Assembly: GCA_934193095.1 (NCBI GenBank)
Contig: CAKPUX010000060.1
Coordinates: 1-11,244, forward strand
Source of the DNA: an uncultured Dialister sp.
GTDB lineage: Bacteria > Bacillota > Negativicutes > Veillonellales > Dialisteraceae
Direction: 5' to 3'
Length of the DNA: 11,244 bases
Position numbers and translations under genes: made by a program. Under the pieces are notes generated by a model. That model worked only from the letters and a program-made list of their open reading frames with translations, was not told the origin of the DNA and did no database searches. Shown here in pieces: positions 1 to 6,198 of this stretch. The first letter of the stretch is position 1; each line of letters starts with the position of its first letter.

Positions 1-358
1 AGTCACTAGCTACCAGTCACTTGCGCTCCTAATCCCTAGCCACTAATCCCTAGCTACTAATCATCCCTGCTTTCAAACTTCGGGGTTCAGGGTTCGGGGT
101 TGTAGTGGCGGCTTCGCCGCAATTTTTAGACTATGATGTTCTCGTATCGTCATTTCGAGCGTAGCCGAGAAATCTCTATTGCAGTACGGAAACCAGCCTG
201 TATGCGCCATTCAATAAACGAAGTTTTGGTGCTACGTTGTTCTGCTATCTCGTACTTACTGCTTACCGATCTGCAAGAAAGATTTCTCGCTTCGCTCGAA
301 ATGACGATACGGGAGTCTGATGTCTTCCAGTCCCCAGTCACTAGTCACTAGTCACTAT
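1..358. repeat. Composite intergenic repeat (modules D-E-B-C-D), no gene
   Basis: This stretch downstream of aroA holds no credible gene. It starts with ~10-base words of the CACTAGT/CCCTAGC type (about 1-64), followed by GGTTCAGGG-type words (about 79-103). A small GC hairpin comes next at 108-120 (GCGGC, loop TTC, GCCGC), then a 169-base element with terminal inverted repeats (143-311, listed separately). A second run of CACTAGT words (about 328-358) reaches into the 3' end of aroA. The same modules in nearly the same order recur in the other intergenic regions of this window. Small ORFs in this stretch are just translations of the inverted repeats. Confidence 0.8.
143..311. mobile_element. 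MITE-like element with ~40-base terminal inverted repeats (copy 1)
   Basis: The left end (143-183, starting CGTATCGTCATTTCGAGCG) is the near-perfect reverse complement of the right end (272-311, ending CGAAATGACGATACG). The arms differ at a few positions and enclose about 90 bases of unrelated sequence. No transposase is encoded, so if mobile it would depend on an enzyme supplied elsewhere. A second copy with different interior lies at 8923-9074, and a remnant of the left boundary (TGTTCTCGTATCG) lies near 3938-3950. I saw no clear target-site duplication. It could equally be a structured repeat spread by recombination. Confidence 0.65.
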
Positions 359-1615
359 CCCCCCGACTCTCTTGAAATCCTCCCAGAATGTCGGGTACGA
401 TTTCCGGACGCTTTCAGCGCCTTCGATGGTCAGAGGTGCACTGCATTTCGCAGAGACGGCGGCGAGGGCCATGGCGATGCGGTGATCGTTCCACGAGGAG
501 ACGGTGCCGCCGGTGAGGTGGTGCCGGCCGCGGATGACGAGGCCGGCCGGCTTTTCTTCGATGTCTGCGCCAAGCTTCGTGAGCTCGACAGCCATCGCGT
601 GGAGGCGGTCGCACTCTTTCAGGCGGACGCGAGAGCCATGAATGATCTCGATCGTCCCTTCGCTGACAGCGGCGAGAGCTGCGAGCGCCGGCACGAGGTC
701 AGGGCAGTCTTCGGCATCGATGGTGGTGCCGTGTGTCTTCGATGGTTTCGCGGAAACGAGTCCCTCTATCTCGGTGATGTCACCGCCCATCGCGCGAAGG
801 ATGCCAAGGATCGCCTTGTCGCCCTGTTTCGATGCACGCGAGAGGCCTTTCAGTGTGATTTCCTTCCCGGAAAGGCCGGCCACGAGCCAGAAAGCCGCCT
901 GCGAATAGTCGCCTTCGACGGCAAAGGTGCCGCTCCGGTAGGACTGCCCGCCCGGGATTTCATAAAGCTCAGGGCTCTTCTCGTGGATGGTGATGCCATG
1001 ACGGGCCAGCGTATCCAGCGTCATATCGACATAGCTCTTCGACTCGAGCGTGGTCGTGCTGATGAGTACGGAGTCATCAGCGGCAAGCGGCAGTGCGAAG
1101 AGGAGGCCGGTGAAGAACTGCGAGCTGACATCTCCGGGAAGCGCGTAGCGTCCGCCGGGAAGCGACCCTTTGACCGTGAGAGGAAGGCCGCCCCGGTTGT
1201 CGAAGGAAATGCCTTTCTCATCAAAGATCTCGTAGTACGGTGTCAGAGGACGCTCCGAGAGGCGGCCATGCCCCACATAGCGGACGGTATTCCCAGATAT
1301 AAGGCCAAGCGGGATGAGGAAACGCAGTGTCGAGCCGGACTCTCCGGCATCGGCTTCGAGCCGTCCTTCCTTTTGAGAAAGGCCGCCGGAAATATGGAAG
1401 GTGAGGCCGTCTTCGGCAGCCTCTTCTGTAAAATGCGCGCCCATCAGCGAAAGGATGCGGACGGTGGCTTCGATGTCCTGTGACGGGGTCACGCCGGAAA
1501 GCGTCGTTTCCCCCTTGGCAAGCGCAGCGGCGATCAGCTCGCGATGCGTCATGCTTTTCGAGGACGGCACGCGGAGCACGCCGGAAAGCGGCGCGGGGGT
1601 GATGGTGATATGCAT
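341..1615 (-). CDS. aroA: 3-phosphoshikimate 1-carboxyvinyltransferase (EPSP synthase)
   Basis: Cytosolic enzyme of the shikimate pathway; it joins shikimate-3-phosphate and phosphoenolpyruvate to give EPSP, the precursor of chorismate. The 424-residue product has the family landmarks in order: PSSKSMTHR near residue 17 (catalytic Lys20), GESGSTLRF at 91-99 (PEP/glyphosate loop), SSQF at 164-167, PDLVPAL with Asp306, KECDR at 333-337, WNDHRIAMA with Arg379, and KSYPTF with Lys405. The start is fixed by AAGGAG seven bases upstream. It is the last gene of the aroF-tyrA-aroB-aroA run; a 200-base repeat-filled gap separates it from aroB. The last four residues (VTSD) and the stop codon are encoded by the CACTAGT repeat words, not by family sequence. 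The loop has Ser and Phe where E. coli has Thr97 and Pro101. Confidence 0.96.
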   Translation of the reverse strand: MHITITPAPLSGVLRVPSSKSMTHRELIAAALAKGETTLSGVTPSQDIEATVRILSLMGAHFTEEAAEDGLTFHISGGLSQKEGRLEADAGESGSTLRFLIPLGLISGNTVRYVGHGRLSERPLTPYYEIFDEKGISFDNRGGLPLTVKGSLPGGRYALPGDVSSQFFTGLLFALPLAADDSVLISTTTLESKSYVDMTLDTLARHGITIHEKSPELYEIPGGQSYRSGTFAVEGDYSQAAFWLVAGLSGKEITLKGLSRASKQGDKAILGILRAMGGDITEIEGLVSAKPSKTHGTTIDAEDCPDLVPALAALAAVSEGTIEIIHGSRVRLKECDRLHAMAVELTKLGADIEEKPAGLVIRGRHHLTGGTVSSWNDHRIAMALAAVSAKCSAPLTIEGAESVRKSYPTFWEDFKRVGGIVTSD

Positions 1616-1644
1616 AGTGGTACTCCTTGGGGAAAGGGTTCAGG

Positions 1645-1812
1645 GTTAGCTCATCGGGCGAGTTGCCCTTTGATTTCATTGGGAAAGAGGTTCTGAGGGT
1701 TCTATAGGTTCTGAGGGTTCAACGGGGGTGGTGCGGCGCAAAGCGCCGAATTTATATTTGTAGCGAAGCCGCCACCACAACCCTGAACCCATCAACCTGA
1801 ACCCTAAACCCC
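1645..1812. repeat. Composite repeat between aroB and aroA (modules A-E-B-E')
   Basis: Module A occupies 1645-1687 (GTTAGC ... CCCTTTGAT ... GGGAAAG). It is followed by GGTTCTGAGG-type words (1688-1722), a GC core (about 1727-1778) and inverted GGGTTCA-type words (1779-1810) ending a few bases from the aroB stop codon. The outer word runs are imperfect reverse complements of each other, as are GTGGTGCGGC and GCCGCCACCAC. The whole 1688-1810 region could therefore fold into one long hairpin. It lies inside the apparent aro operon, so it would be part of the mRNA if aroB and aroA are cotranscribed. I saw no convincing promoter for aroA here. Confidence 0.7.
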
Positions 1813-1817
1813 TTCTT

Positions 1818-2885
1818 CTATTCCGTCACGATCCAGTCAGCGAGCGCTTCTGTCGGGACTTTCACAAGCTCTGCCCGGCCGATTTCTTTCATGACGACCA
1901 GCGTGATCTCCTTGCCGCGGCGCTTCTTATCGTGCAGTGCATGCGGAATGAGCTCCTCCGCCGGGACGCCGATGGCTGTCGGAAGCGCGAGCTTCTTCAG
2001 GACAGCGCGCAGGCGGTCGGTGCATCCGCTCTCTGTATAGCCGAGCTTCTCACTCTGCGCGGAGAGGAGACTCATGCCGATCGCGACGCCTTCGCCGTGC
2101 GTGTAGGTGCTGTAATGGAAGTAGCGCTCGATGGCATGACCGATGGTATGGCCGAAATTCAGCATCTGCCGGCTGCCATTGTCGTACTGGTCTTCCTCTA
2201 CGAATTTCGTCTTTTGCAGGACGCTCCGCAGGATGATCTCCTCGATATTCTTCTCCAGATCCTCCTTTGTCTCGATGGACTCGAAGAGCTCGAAAAGCTC
2301 ACGGTCACCGATGCATCCGTACTTCACCGCTTCGGCCAGGCCATCATGCACGTAGCGGGTCGGCAGGGTGGAGAGCAGGTCCGGATCGATGAATACGCCC
2401 TTGGGCTGATAAAAAGCGCCCGCCAGATTCTTCCCGCTTCGAAGGTCGACAGCGACCTTGCCGCCGACAGAGCTGTCGATCTGCGCCAGAATGGTGGTCG
2501 GGATCTGGAAGAAATCAATGCCTCTCATGTAGGAGGCAGCGGCAAATCCCCCGAGATCCCCCGGAACGCCGCCGGAGAGTGTCACAAGCGCATCGCTTCT
2601 TGACATATCAAAGCCGGCAAGCGCCTCCAGCACGTCACCGAAGACACGAAGATTCTTGCTGGCTTCCCCTGCCGGTATGGCGATCACCTTCACGTCAAAG
2701 CCGGCACCCTTTAGGATCTCTCTGATCCTTTCACCATAGATGCGGCGCACATGATCATCCGTCACGACAGCGATCTTCTCCGCCTTCGTCAGCTGCCTCA
2801 GTTTTTCACCGACGCTCGAAAGAAGACCGCGCCCGATCTCGATCCGATACGAATCACTTCCCAGATCAACCTTCACTGTCTTCAT
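1818..2885 (-). CDS. aroB: 3-dehydroquinate synthase
   Basis: Second step of the shikimate pathway: converts DAHP to 3-dehydroquinate with NAD and a divalent metal. The 355-residue product carries the AroB signatures: PAGEASKNL (71-79), SGGVPGDLGGFAAA (104-117), the PTTILAQIDSSVGGK stretch (129-143), GKNLAGAFYQP (151-161), GLAEAVKYG with metal-ligand Glu185, LNFGHTIGH (His246) and HGEG (His263). I chose the ATG at 2885 because AAGGAGGG lies nine bases upstream and the family begins there; an in-frame ATG 11 codons earlier has no such support. The start lies inside the end of tyrA (20-base overlap), so the two are probably translationally coupled. The usual GGGVIGD reads SGGVPGD, a minor variant. 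Confidence 0.96.
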   Translation of the reverse strand: MKTVKVDLGSDSYRIEIGRGLLSSVGEKLRQLTKAEKIAVVTDDHVRRIYGERIREILKGAGFDVKVIAIPAGEASKNLRVFGDVLEALAGFDMSRSDALVTLSGGVPGDLGGFAAASYMRGIDFFQIPTTILAQIDSSVGGKVAVDLRSGKNLAGAFYQPKGVFIDPDLLSTLPTRYVHDGLAEAVKYGCIGDRELFELFESIETKEDLEKNIEEIILRSVLQKTKFVEEDQYDNGSRQMLNFGHTIGHAIERYFHYSTYTHGEGVAIGMSLLSAQSEKLGYTESGCTDRLRAVLKKLALPTAIGVPAEELIPHALHDKKRRGKEITLVVMKEIGRAELVKVPTEALADWIVTE

Positions 2886-3735
2886 GCATGAGTTCCCTCC
2901 TTCGTCTGCCTGCCTCATTCAGAAAAGCCTCCATTTCCTCGCTGTCCTCTCTCTCGATCGCATCCCTGAGCACCTGCAGCTTCTCGCTGAAGCGGTCGAT
3001 CTCATCCAGCAGCTTCTCGCGGTTCGACAGGAAAAGCGATGTCCACAGACGGCCGTTGATATCCGCCACGCGCGTCTCATCACGGAAAGAGCCGCCCATG
3101 AAATACTTCGTCTCTTTATTATAGGACTTGCTTTGGATGAGCGCCGTCGCGATGACATGCGTGAGGTCGCTCGTGTAAGCGATCGCACGGTCATGCGCAT
3201 CGGCTGTCACCTTCGGCACATGCCGGCAGCCGAGCGCGCGCGCCATCTCCTCGATGAGCGTGATGTGCGAGGCACTGTTTCCCTCCTGCGGGATGATGAC
3301 GTAGTTCGCACCGAGGAAAATCTCTGCGTCCGACTGCGAGAGTCCCGCCCCTTCATGCCCGCACATCGGATGTCCGCTGATGAAATCCATCCCCTCCGGG
3401 AGCTTTGCCTGAATTTTTTCGGCGAAATCATTCTTCACGCCGGCGATGTCTGTCAGCACGGCATCCTTCTTCAGAAGTCCGATCTTCTTTTCAATGAATG
3501 CCATCGTCCCCTTTTCCGGTGTGCAGAAAATGACGATGTCTGCGTCTTTCAGATCCTCTTCGGAGATCGAATCCACGATCCCCATCCGAAGTGCTTCCTG
3601 CGCGACACTGGCCGTGCGGTTGATCCCGATGACGCGGCTGCCGATGGCCTTGAAGCGTTTGGCAAAGGATCCGCCCATCAGTCCAAGGCCGATGACGGCG
3701 ATCGTAAAGTGGCTAAAGTCGTGATTGCTGTCCAT
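2866..3735 (-). CDS. tyrA: Prephenate dehydrogenase (tyrosine biosynthesis)
   Basis: Oxidatively decarboxylates prephenate to 4-hydroxyphenylpyruvate, the committed step to tyrosine, using NAD(P). The 289-residue product has a Rossmann motif GLGLMGGS (16-23), TDIAGVK (95-101), the substrate-site stretch SGHPMCGHEGAGL (His122), and HDRAIAYTSDLTH (His193), then GGSFRDETRVA (214-224). The C-terminus is helical, with no room for an ACT regulatory domain, so feedback inhibition of this enzyme may be weak. The start at 3735 (MDSNHDF) was preferred over an ATG 23 codons upstream because the Rossmann strand begins right after it; a weak GAAAAGAG precedes it. It overlaps aroB. The neighbouring aroF attenuator with its Tyr-rich leader fits a tyrosine-controlled unit. 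Confidence 0.95.
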   Translation of the reverse strand: MDSNHDFSHFTIAVIGLGLMGGSFAKRFKAIGSRVIGINRTASVAQEALRMGIVDSISEEDLKDADIVIFCTPEKGTMAFIEKKIGLLKKDAVLTDIAGVKNDFAEKIQAKLPEGMDFISGHPMCGHEGAGLSQSDAEIFLGANYVIIPQEGNSASHITLIEEMARALGCRHVPKVTADAHDRAIAYTSDLTHVIATALIQSKSYNKETKYFMGGSFRDETRVADINGRLWTSLFLSNREKLLDEIDRFSEKLQVLRDAIEREDSEEMEAFLNEAGRRRRELMHEDSEG

Positions 3736-3774
3736 GTATGTGCTCTTTTCTGTTGAAATTGTGTTGCTATGGTC

Positions 3775-3804
3775 ATTGTAATATATGATGGGGAGAGGGT
3801 TCAA
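3775..3804 (-). promoter_or_regulatory. Possible internal promoter for tyrA-aroB
   Basis: On the minus strand, TTGAAC (3804-3799) and TACAAT (3780-3775) are separated by 18 bases, about 40 bases upstream of the tyrA start codon. The -35 hexamer lies in the GGTTCAAGG edge of the adjacent repeat. The match is moderate and no activator or operator site is visible. It would let tyrA-aroB be transcribed independently of the attenuated aroF promoter. Confidence 0.35.
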
Positions 3805-3805
3805 G

Positions 3806-4003
3806 GTTAGCCCGTGGGACGGGGCGTCCTTTGACTCCGTTTGAAAGCCTCGCGCGCTCGCTAGTGAGGAGTTAGGAGTGAGGAGTGGTGGTGCGGCGCA
3901 TAAAAATATGGAAGCGCCGCGGAGTTTTGAATCTATCGGTGTTCTCGTATCGCAACCTAATCCCTAGCTACTAATCCCTAGCTACCAGTCACCAGTCACT
4001 CCC
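3806..4003. repeat. Composite repeat between aroF and tyrA (modules A-F-B-C remnant-D)
   Basis: Module A is at 3806-3847 (GTTAGCCCG ... GTCCTTTGACT ... TTTGAAAG). It is followed by GAGGAGTTAGGAGTGAGGAG words (about 3862-3886), the GC module B (about 3886-3925, GGTGCGGCGCA ... GAAGCGCCGCGG) and a remnant of the MITE-like element boundary (about 3930-3951). CCCTAGC/CCAGTCAC words (3956-4003) end next to the aroF stop codon. Same order and same orientation as the copy at 8786-9130. No gene is visible in this 271-base gap. Confidence 0.75.
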
Positions 4004-4006
4004 CCT

Positions 4007-5023
4007 CTATATTTCCCTTCCCACGATCGGGGCGAGCTTTCGAAGATCCCCCATCATATGATCGAAGGTCTCCGGCGTGATGGACTCTGCGCCATCGCAC
4101 CATGCATGCTCGGGATCATTATGTACCTCGCACATGATACCATCTGCACCGGCAGCGATCGCTGCCATGGCCATGGACTCTACCATCCAGCGGCGGCCGG
4201 TCGCGTGGCTCGGATCGACGATGATCGGCAGGTGGCTCATGCGCTTCACCGCTGCCACTGCCGAAAGGTCGAGCGTATTTCTCGTCGCCTTCTCAAAGGT
4301 ACGGATGCCGCGCTCGCAGAGGATGACATTGTGATTTCCCTCCGACATGATGTATTCCGCACTCATCAGCCATTCCTCGATCGTCGCAGACATCCCGCGC
4401 TTCAGAAGCACCGGCACATGGAGACAGCCGACCGCTTTCAGAAGATCGAAGTTCTGCATATTTCTCGCGCCGATCTGGATGAGGTCGACCTTCTTCTCCA
4501 AGAACATGCCGATCTTGTCTGCACTCATGAGCTCCGTCACGACGGGGAGCTTCTCTTCTCTGGCCGCGGAGATCAGCATATCGAGCCCCTTCTCGCCAAG
4601 TCCCTGGAAAGAGTAGGGGGACGTTCTCGGCTTGAACGCGCCGCCGCGCAGCATCGATGCGCCGGATGCCTTCACGGCCGATGCAATGGCGCCGATCTGC
4701 GCCGGTGTCTCGATGGAGCACGGCCCTGCCATGACGACGAGCTTCTTTCCGCCGACCTTCACGCCGGCGACATCGATGACCGAGTCCTGCGGATGGAAGG
4801 CACGGCTCGCCCGCTTGTATGGTTCCTGCACACGCATGACCTTGTCGACCCATTCATTACTCAGGAAATCGCGCTCATCGAGGCTCGTCGTATCTCCGAC
4901 AAGTCCCAGTACGACCTTGCTCGAGCCGCGGCTTCTGTCGACCTGGAAGCCCTTCTCCCGAAGCTCATCCTCAAGTCTTTCGATCTCTGTCAGCGGTGCA
5001 TTTTGTTTCATAACGATAATCAT
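4007..5023 (-). CDS. aroF: 3-deoxy-7-phosphoheptulonate (DAHP) synthase, type I-beta with N-terminal regulatory domain
   Basis: First enzyme of the shikimate pathway: condenses PEP and erythrose-4-phosphate to DAHP. The 338-residue product resembles the Thermotoga-type enzyme. A ferredoxin-like (ACT-like) domain covers about residues 1-70; in that subgroup it mediates aromatic amino acid feedback. The KDO8P/DAHP synthase barrel follows: MAGPCSIE (metal Cys102), LRGGAFKPRTSPYSFQG (125-141), IQIGARNMQNF, LLKRGM (207-211), LCERGIRTFEKATRNT, DPSHATGRR (His273), EVH (Glu299) and CDG (Asp310). Start at 5023 is supported by GAGGAGG about seven bases upstream. It is the first gene after a Tyr-rich leader and terminator hairpin, so expression is probably attenuated when tyrosine is plentiful. 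Symbol aroF is used by family; aroG/aroH would be equally valid. Confidence 0.95.
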   Translation of the reverse strand: MIIVMKQNAPLTEIERLEDELREKGFQVDRSRGSSKVVLGLVGDTTSLDERDFLSNEWVDKVMRVQEPYKRASRAFHPQDSVIDVAGVKVGGKKLVVMAGPCSIETPAQIGAIASAVKASGASMLRGGAFKPRTSPYSFQGLGEKGLDMLISAAREEKLPVVTELMSADKIGMFLEKKVDLIQIGARNMQNFDLLKAVGCLHVPVLLKRGMSATIEEWLMSAEYIMSEGNHNVILCERGIRTFEKATRNTLDLSAVAAVKRMSHLPIIVDPSHATGRRWMVESMAMAAIAAGADGIMCEVHNDPEHAWCDGAESITPETFDHMMGDLRKLAPIVGREI

Positions 5024-5148
5024 ACGAATTCCTCCTCTTTGCCTTCAGGCAATGCTTCTATACTGCGTAATGGCTTCGACGCAAAAGAAACGGTCTCTCG
5101 ATCAGGCGCTGCGCCCGATCACCGCTTACCATCACCCGTCCCCCTAAC

Positions 5149-5179
5149 AAAAAAGGACAGGCTCTCGTGGGCCTGTCCT
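5149..5179 (-). terminator. Attenuator hairpin upstream of aroF
   Basis: On the minus strand a 9-bp perfect stem (5179-5171 pairing with 5162-5154; sequence GGACAGGC / GCCTGTCC plus one A-T) has an 8-base loop and runs into six T (5154-5149). It stands 16 bases after the leader-peptide stop codon and 125 bases before the aroF start codon. A factor-independent terminator between a good promoter and the gene it serves is expected only if it is conditional. The first half of the stem overlaps a weak candidate alternative pairing (see findings). Confidence 0.85.
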
Positions 5180-5194
5180 CGATTCCTATCCTGC

Positions 5195-5317
5195 TTATCT
5201 GGAAGGGGTGATCCGCTCATGAGAATTTGTGTACACCAAATAGCCGCAGCCATAATAATAGCTGACGGTAAAGTCATACGCATATGCAGTTCTCATGGTG
5301 TCAGAGATCTGTCTCAT
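5195..5317 (-). CDS. Tyrosine-rich leader peptide of the aroF attenuator
   Basis: A 40-codon ORF, too short for routine calling, between the promoter and the attenuator hairpin. It starts at ATG 5317, with AAAGGAAG (5332-5325) seven bases upstream, and stops at TAA 5197-5195. Seven residues are tyrosine (positions 12, 14, 20, 21, 22, 26 and 29; six TAT and one TAC) with one Phe and no Trp; codons 20-22 are consecutive Tyr. The core reads AYAYDFTVSYYYGCGYLVY. This is what is expected of a ribosome-stalling control peptide for tyrosine, as in the known his, trp, phe and leu leader peptides. A role as a functional protein is unlikely: it lacks any domain and ends just before the hairpin. Confidence 0.85.
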   Translation of the reverse strand: MRQISDTMRTAYAYDFTVSYYYGCGYLVYTNSHERITPSR

Positions 5318-5349
5318 GGTGGTTCTTCCTTTCGTTCGAAGTTATACCA

Positions 5350-5378
5350 AGTATAGCCAGCGCCCTGTCGATTGTCAA
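5350..5378 (-). promoter_or_regulatory. Sigma-70-type promoter of the aro leader
   Basis: Minus-strand TTGACA (5378-5373, perfect) and TATACT (5355-5350, five of six) with a 17-base spacer. Expected transcription start is about 5342, leaving a ~25-base 5' leader that contains the ribosome binding site of the Tyr-rich peptide. It is the strongest promoter match in the window and sits just inside a repeat-filled region that begins at 5398. Confidence 0.85.
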
Positions 5379-5397
5379 GAAGATTTATCGGGGCGCA

Positions 5398-5578
5398 GTG
5401 TGACTAGTGACTTGTGACTAGGAGACGGGAGACGGGAGACTTCAGACTTCAGGCTTCTAAAGTCTCCTGGTCTCTAAGTCTAACGTCTCAAGCGGGCATC
5501 GCCACCATCTATACTCCACGGCGCTTCTATATCGTTATGCGCCGCGCCACCATTTCGCATTTCTAATTTTTCATTCAA
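5398..5578. repeat. Composite repeat between the aro promoter and the YbjN-like gene (D-G-B'-F')
   Basis: GACTAGTGACTTGTGACTAG words (5398-5422) are followed by GGAGAC/TTCAGACTT words (about 5422-5490) that can fold on themselves (5429-5442 with 5460-5474). From 5494 to 5575 the sequence closely matches the right half of the palindrome at 11075-11160: GGGCATCGCCACCATC, then GGCGCTTC ... ATGCGCCGC, then CCATTTCGCATTTCT. Here only that half is present. No gene is visible between 5319 and 5696. Confidence 0.7.
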
Positions 5579-5619
5579 TCGAGGCGTTCAAACGCAATCT
5601 ATGGGCTACCGCCAAAGCC

Positions 5620-5648
5620 TTGCCCCCTGCCCCTCGAACCGCTATAAT
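5620..5648 (+). promoter_or_regulatory. Promoter of the YbjN-like gene
   Basis: TTGCCC (5620-5625, four of six) and a perfect TATAAT (5643-5648) with a 17-base spacer, about 50 bases before the start codon at 5697. Confidence 0.6.
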
Positions 5649-5696
5649 AAAGTCACATTAAAATTTTCTCCGCACATGGTGCAGAAAGGCTCTCTC

Positions 5697-6197
5697 ATGG
5701 CTGACAATACGATCCCATTCCCGACAAAAGGCAATTTCAATAAAAATCTCAAGGCAGATGCATTTGAGTCCTACCTCAAGAAGGAAGGGCTGAATTTCTT
5801 CCGCCGTCAGGATGCACATGACTCCTACGACACCGTCGTCTTCATGACCGCACTGCCTGCGGGCAAGCACCGCCTGGTCTGCGCCGTCATCACGGATAAC
5901 AGCATGTACACCCTGATCCGCGTCCACCTCGGCACCGCGCCGAAGGGCCCGGCCAGAAAGACCTTCGTCCCTTTCCTGAACAAGCTGAATGGGGAGCATG
6001 CCATCGTGAAATACACGATCGGCAGCGATGACAACGTCTTCCTCGATGTCTGCGTGACCTCCACAAGCGAACACTTCGACCCCGAGACCGTCCGCGACAC
6101 GCTGAATGTCCTCGTTTTCCATCTGGGTGAATGCTACGAAGACGTCGCCCGCCGTCTCGATAAACCGGGCGATGCCACAGACGGATTCTCACTGTGA
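5697..6197 (+). CDS. YbjN-domain-like protein of unknown role
   Basis: A 166-residue soluble protein with no signal peptide or membrane segment. After a short N-terminus rich in polar residues, residues 22-153 alternate strands and helices in the way of the YbjN family (type III secretion chaperone-like fold). There is a helix FESYLKKEGL (23-32), strands around TVVFMTA and LVCAVIT, FLNKLNGEHAIVKYTI (93-108), a strand VFLDVCVT, and a final helix TVRDTLNVLVFHLGECYEDVA. Assignment is by overall resemblance only; YbjN proteins are often called sensory-transduction regulators, but their biochemical role is unclear. The start at 5697 was chosen over upstream ATGs because AGAAAGG lies eight bases before it and a promoter ends at 5648. 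It forms a single-gene unit with its own terminator. Confidence 0.75.
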   Translation: MADNTIPFPTKGNFNKNLKADAFESYLKKEGLNFFRRQDAHDSYDTVVFMTALPAGKHRLVCAVITDNSMYTLIRVHLGTAPKGPARKTFVPFLNKLNGEHAIVKYTIGSDDNVFLDVCVTSTSEHFDPETVRDTLNVLVFHLGECYEDVARRLDKPGDATDGFSL

Positions 6198-6198
6198 T

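Noticed and set aside
133..351. Short ORFs on both strands over the 143-311 element
   Set aside because: They are translations of the terminal inverted repeats, have no ribosome binding sites and show no domain features.
1..358. CRISPR array or tandem satellite from the recurring CACTAGT words
   Set aside because: Units are about 10 bases, contiguous or irregular, without equal-length unique spacers and with no cas genes.
5100..5120. Second hairpin (GATCGGGC ... GCCTGATC) as another terminator before aroF
   Set aside because: The following sequence has no continuous T-run next to the stem; TTTCTTTT begins about ten bases later. Possibly a structural element, but not supported as a terminator.
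5100..5145. A T-box-like string (GGGTGATGGTAAGCGG on the minus strand) between the attenuator hairpin and aroF
   Set aside because: It lies after, not before or within, the terminator. There is no exact T-box core or specifier loop that I can recognise, and the Tyr-rich ORF explains the region better.
4058..5356. 432-codon plus-strand ORF opposite aroF
   Set aside because: It is antisense to a clear DAHP synthase gene, rich in Arg/His/Cys as expected of a shadow frame, and resembles no family. Similar long shadows opposite aroA, aroB and tyrA were also dropped.
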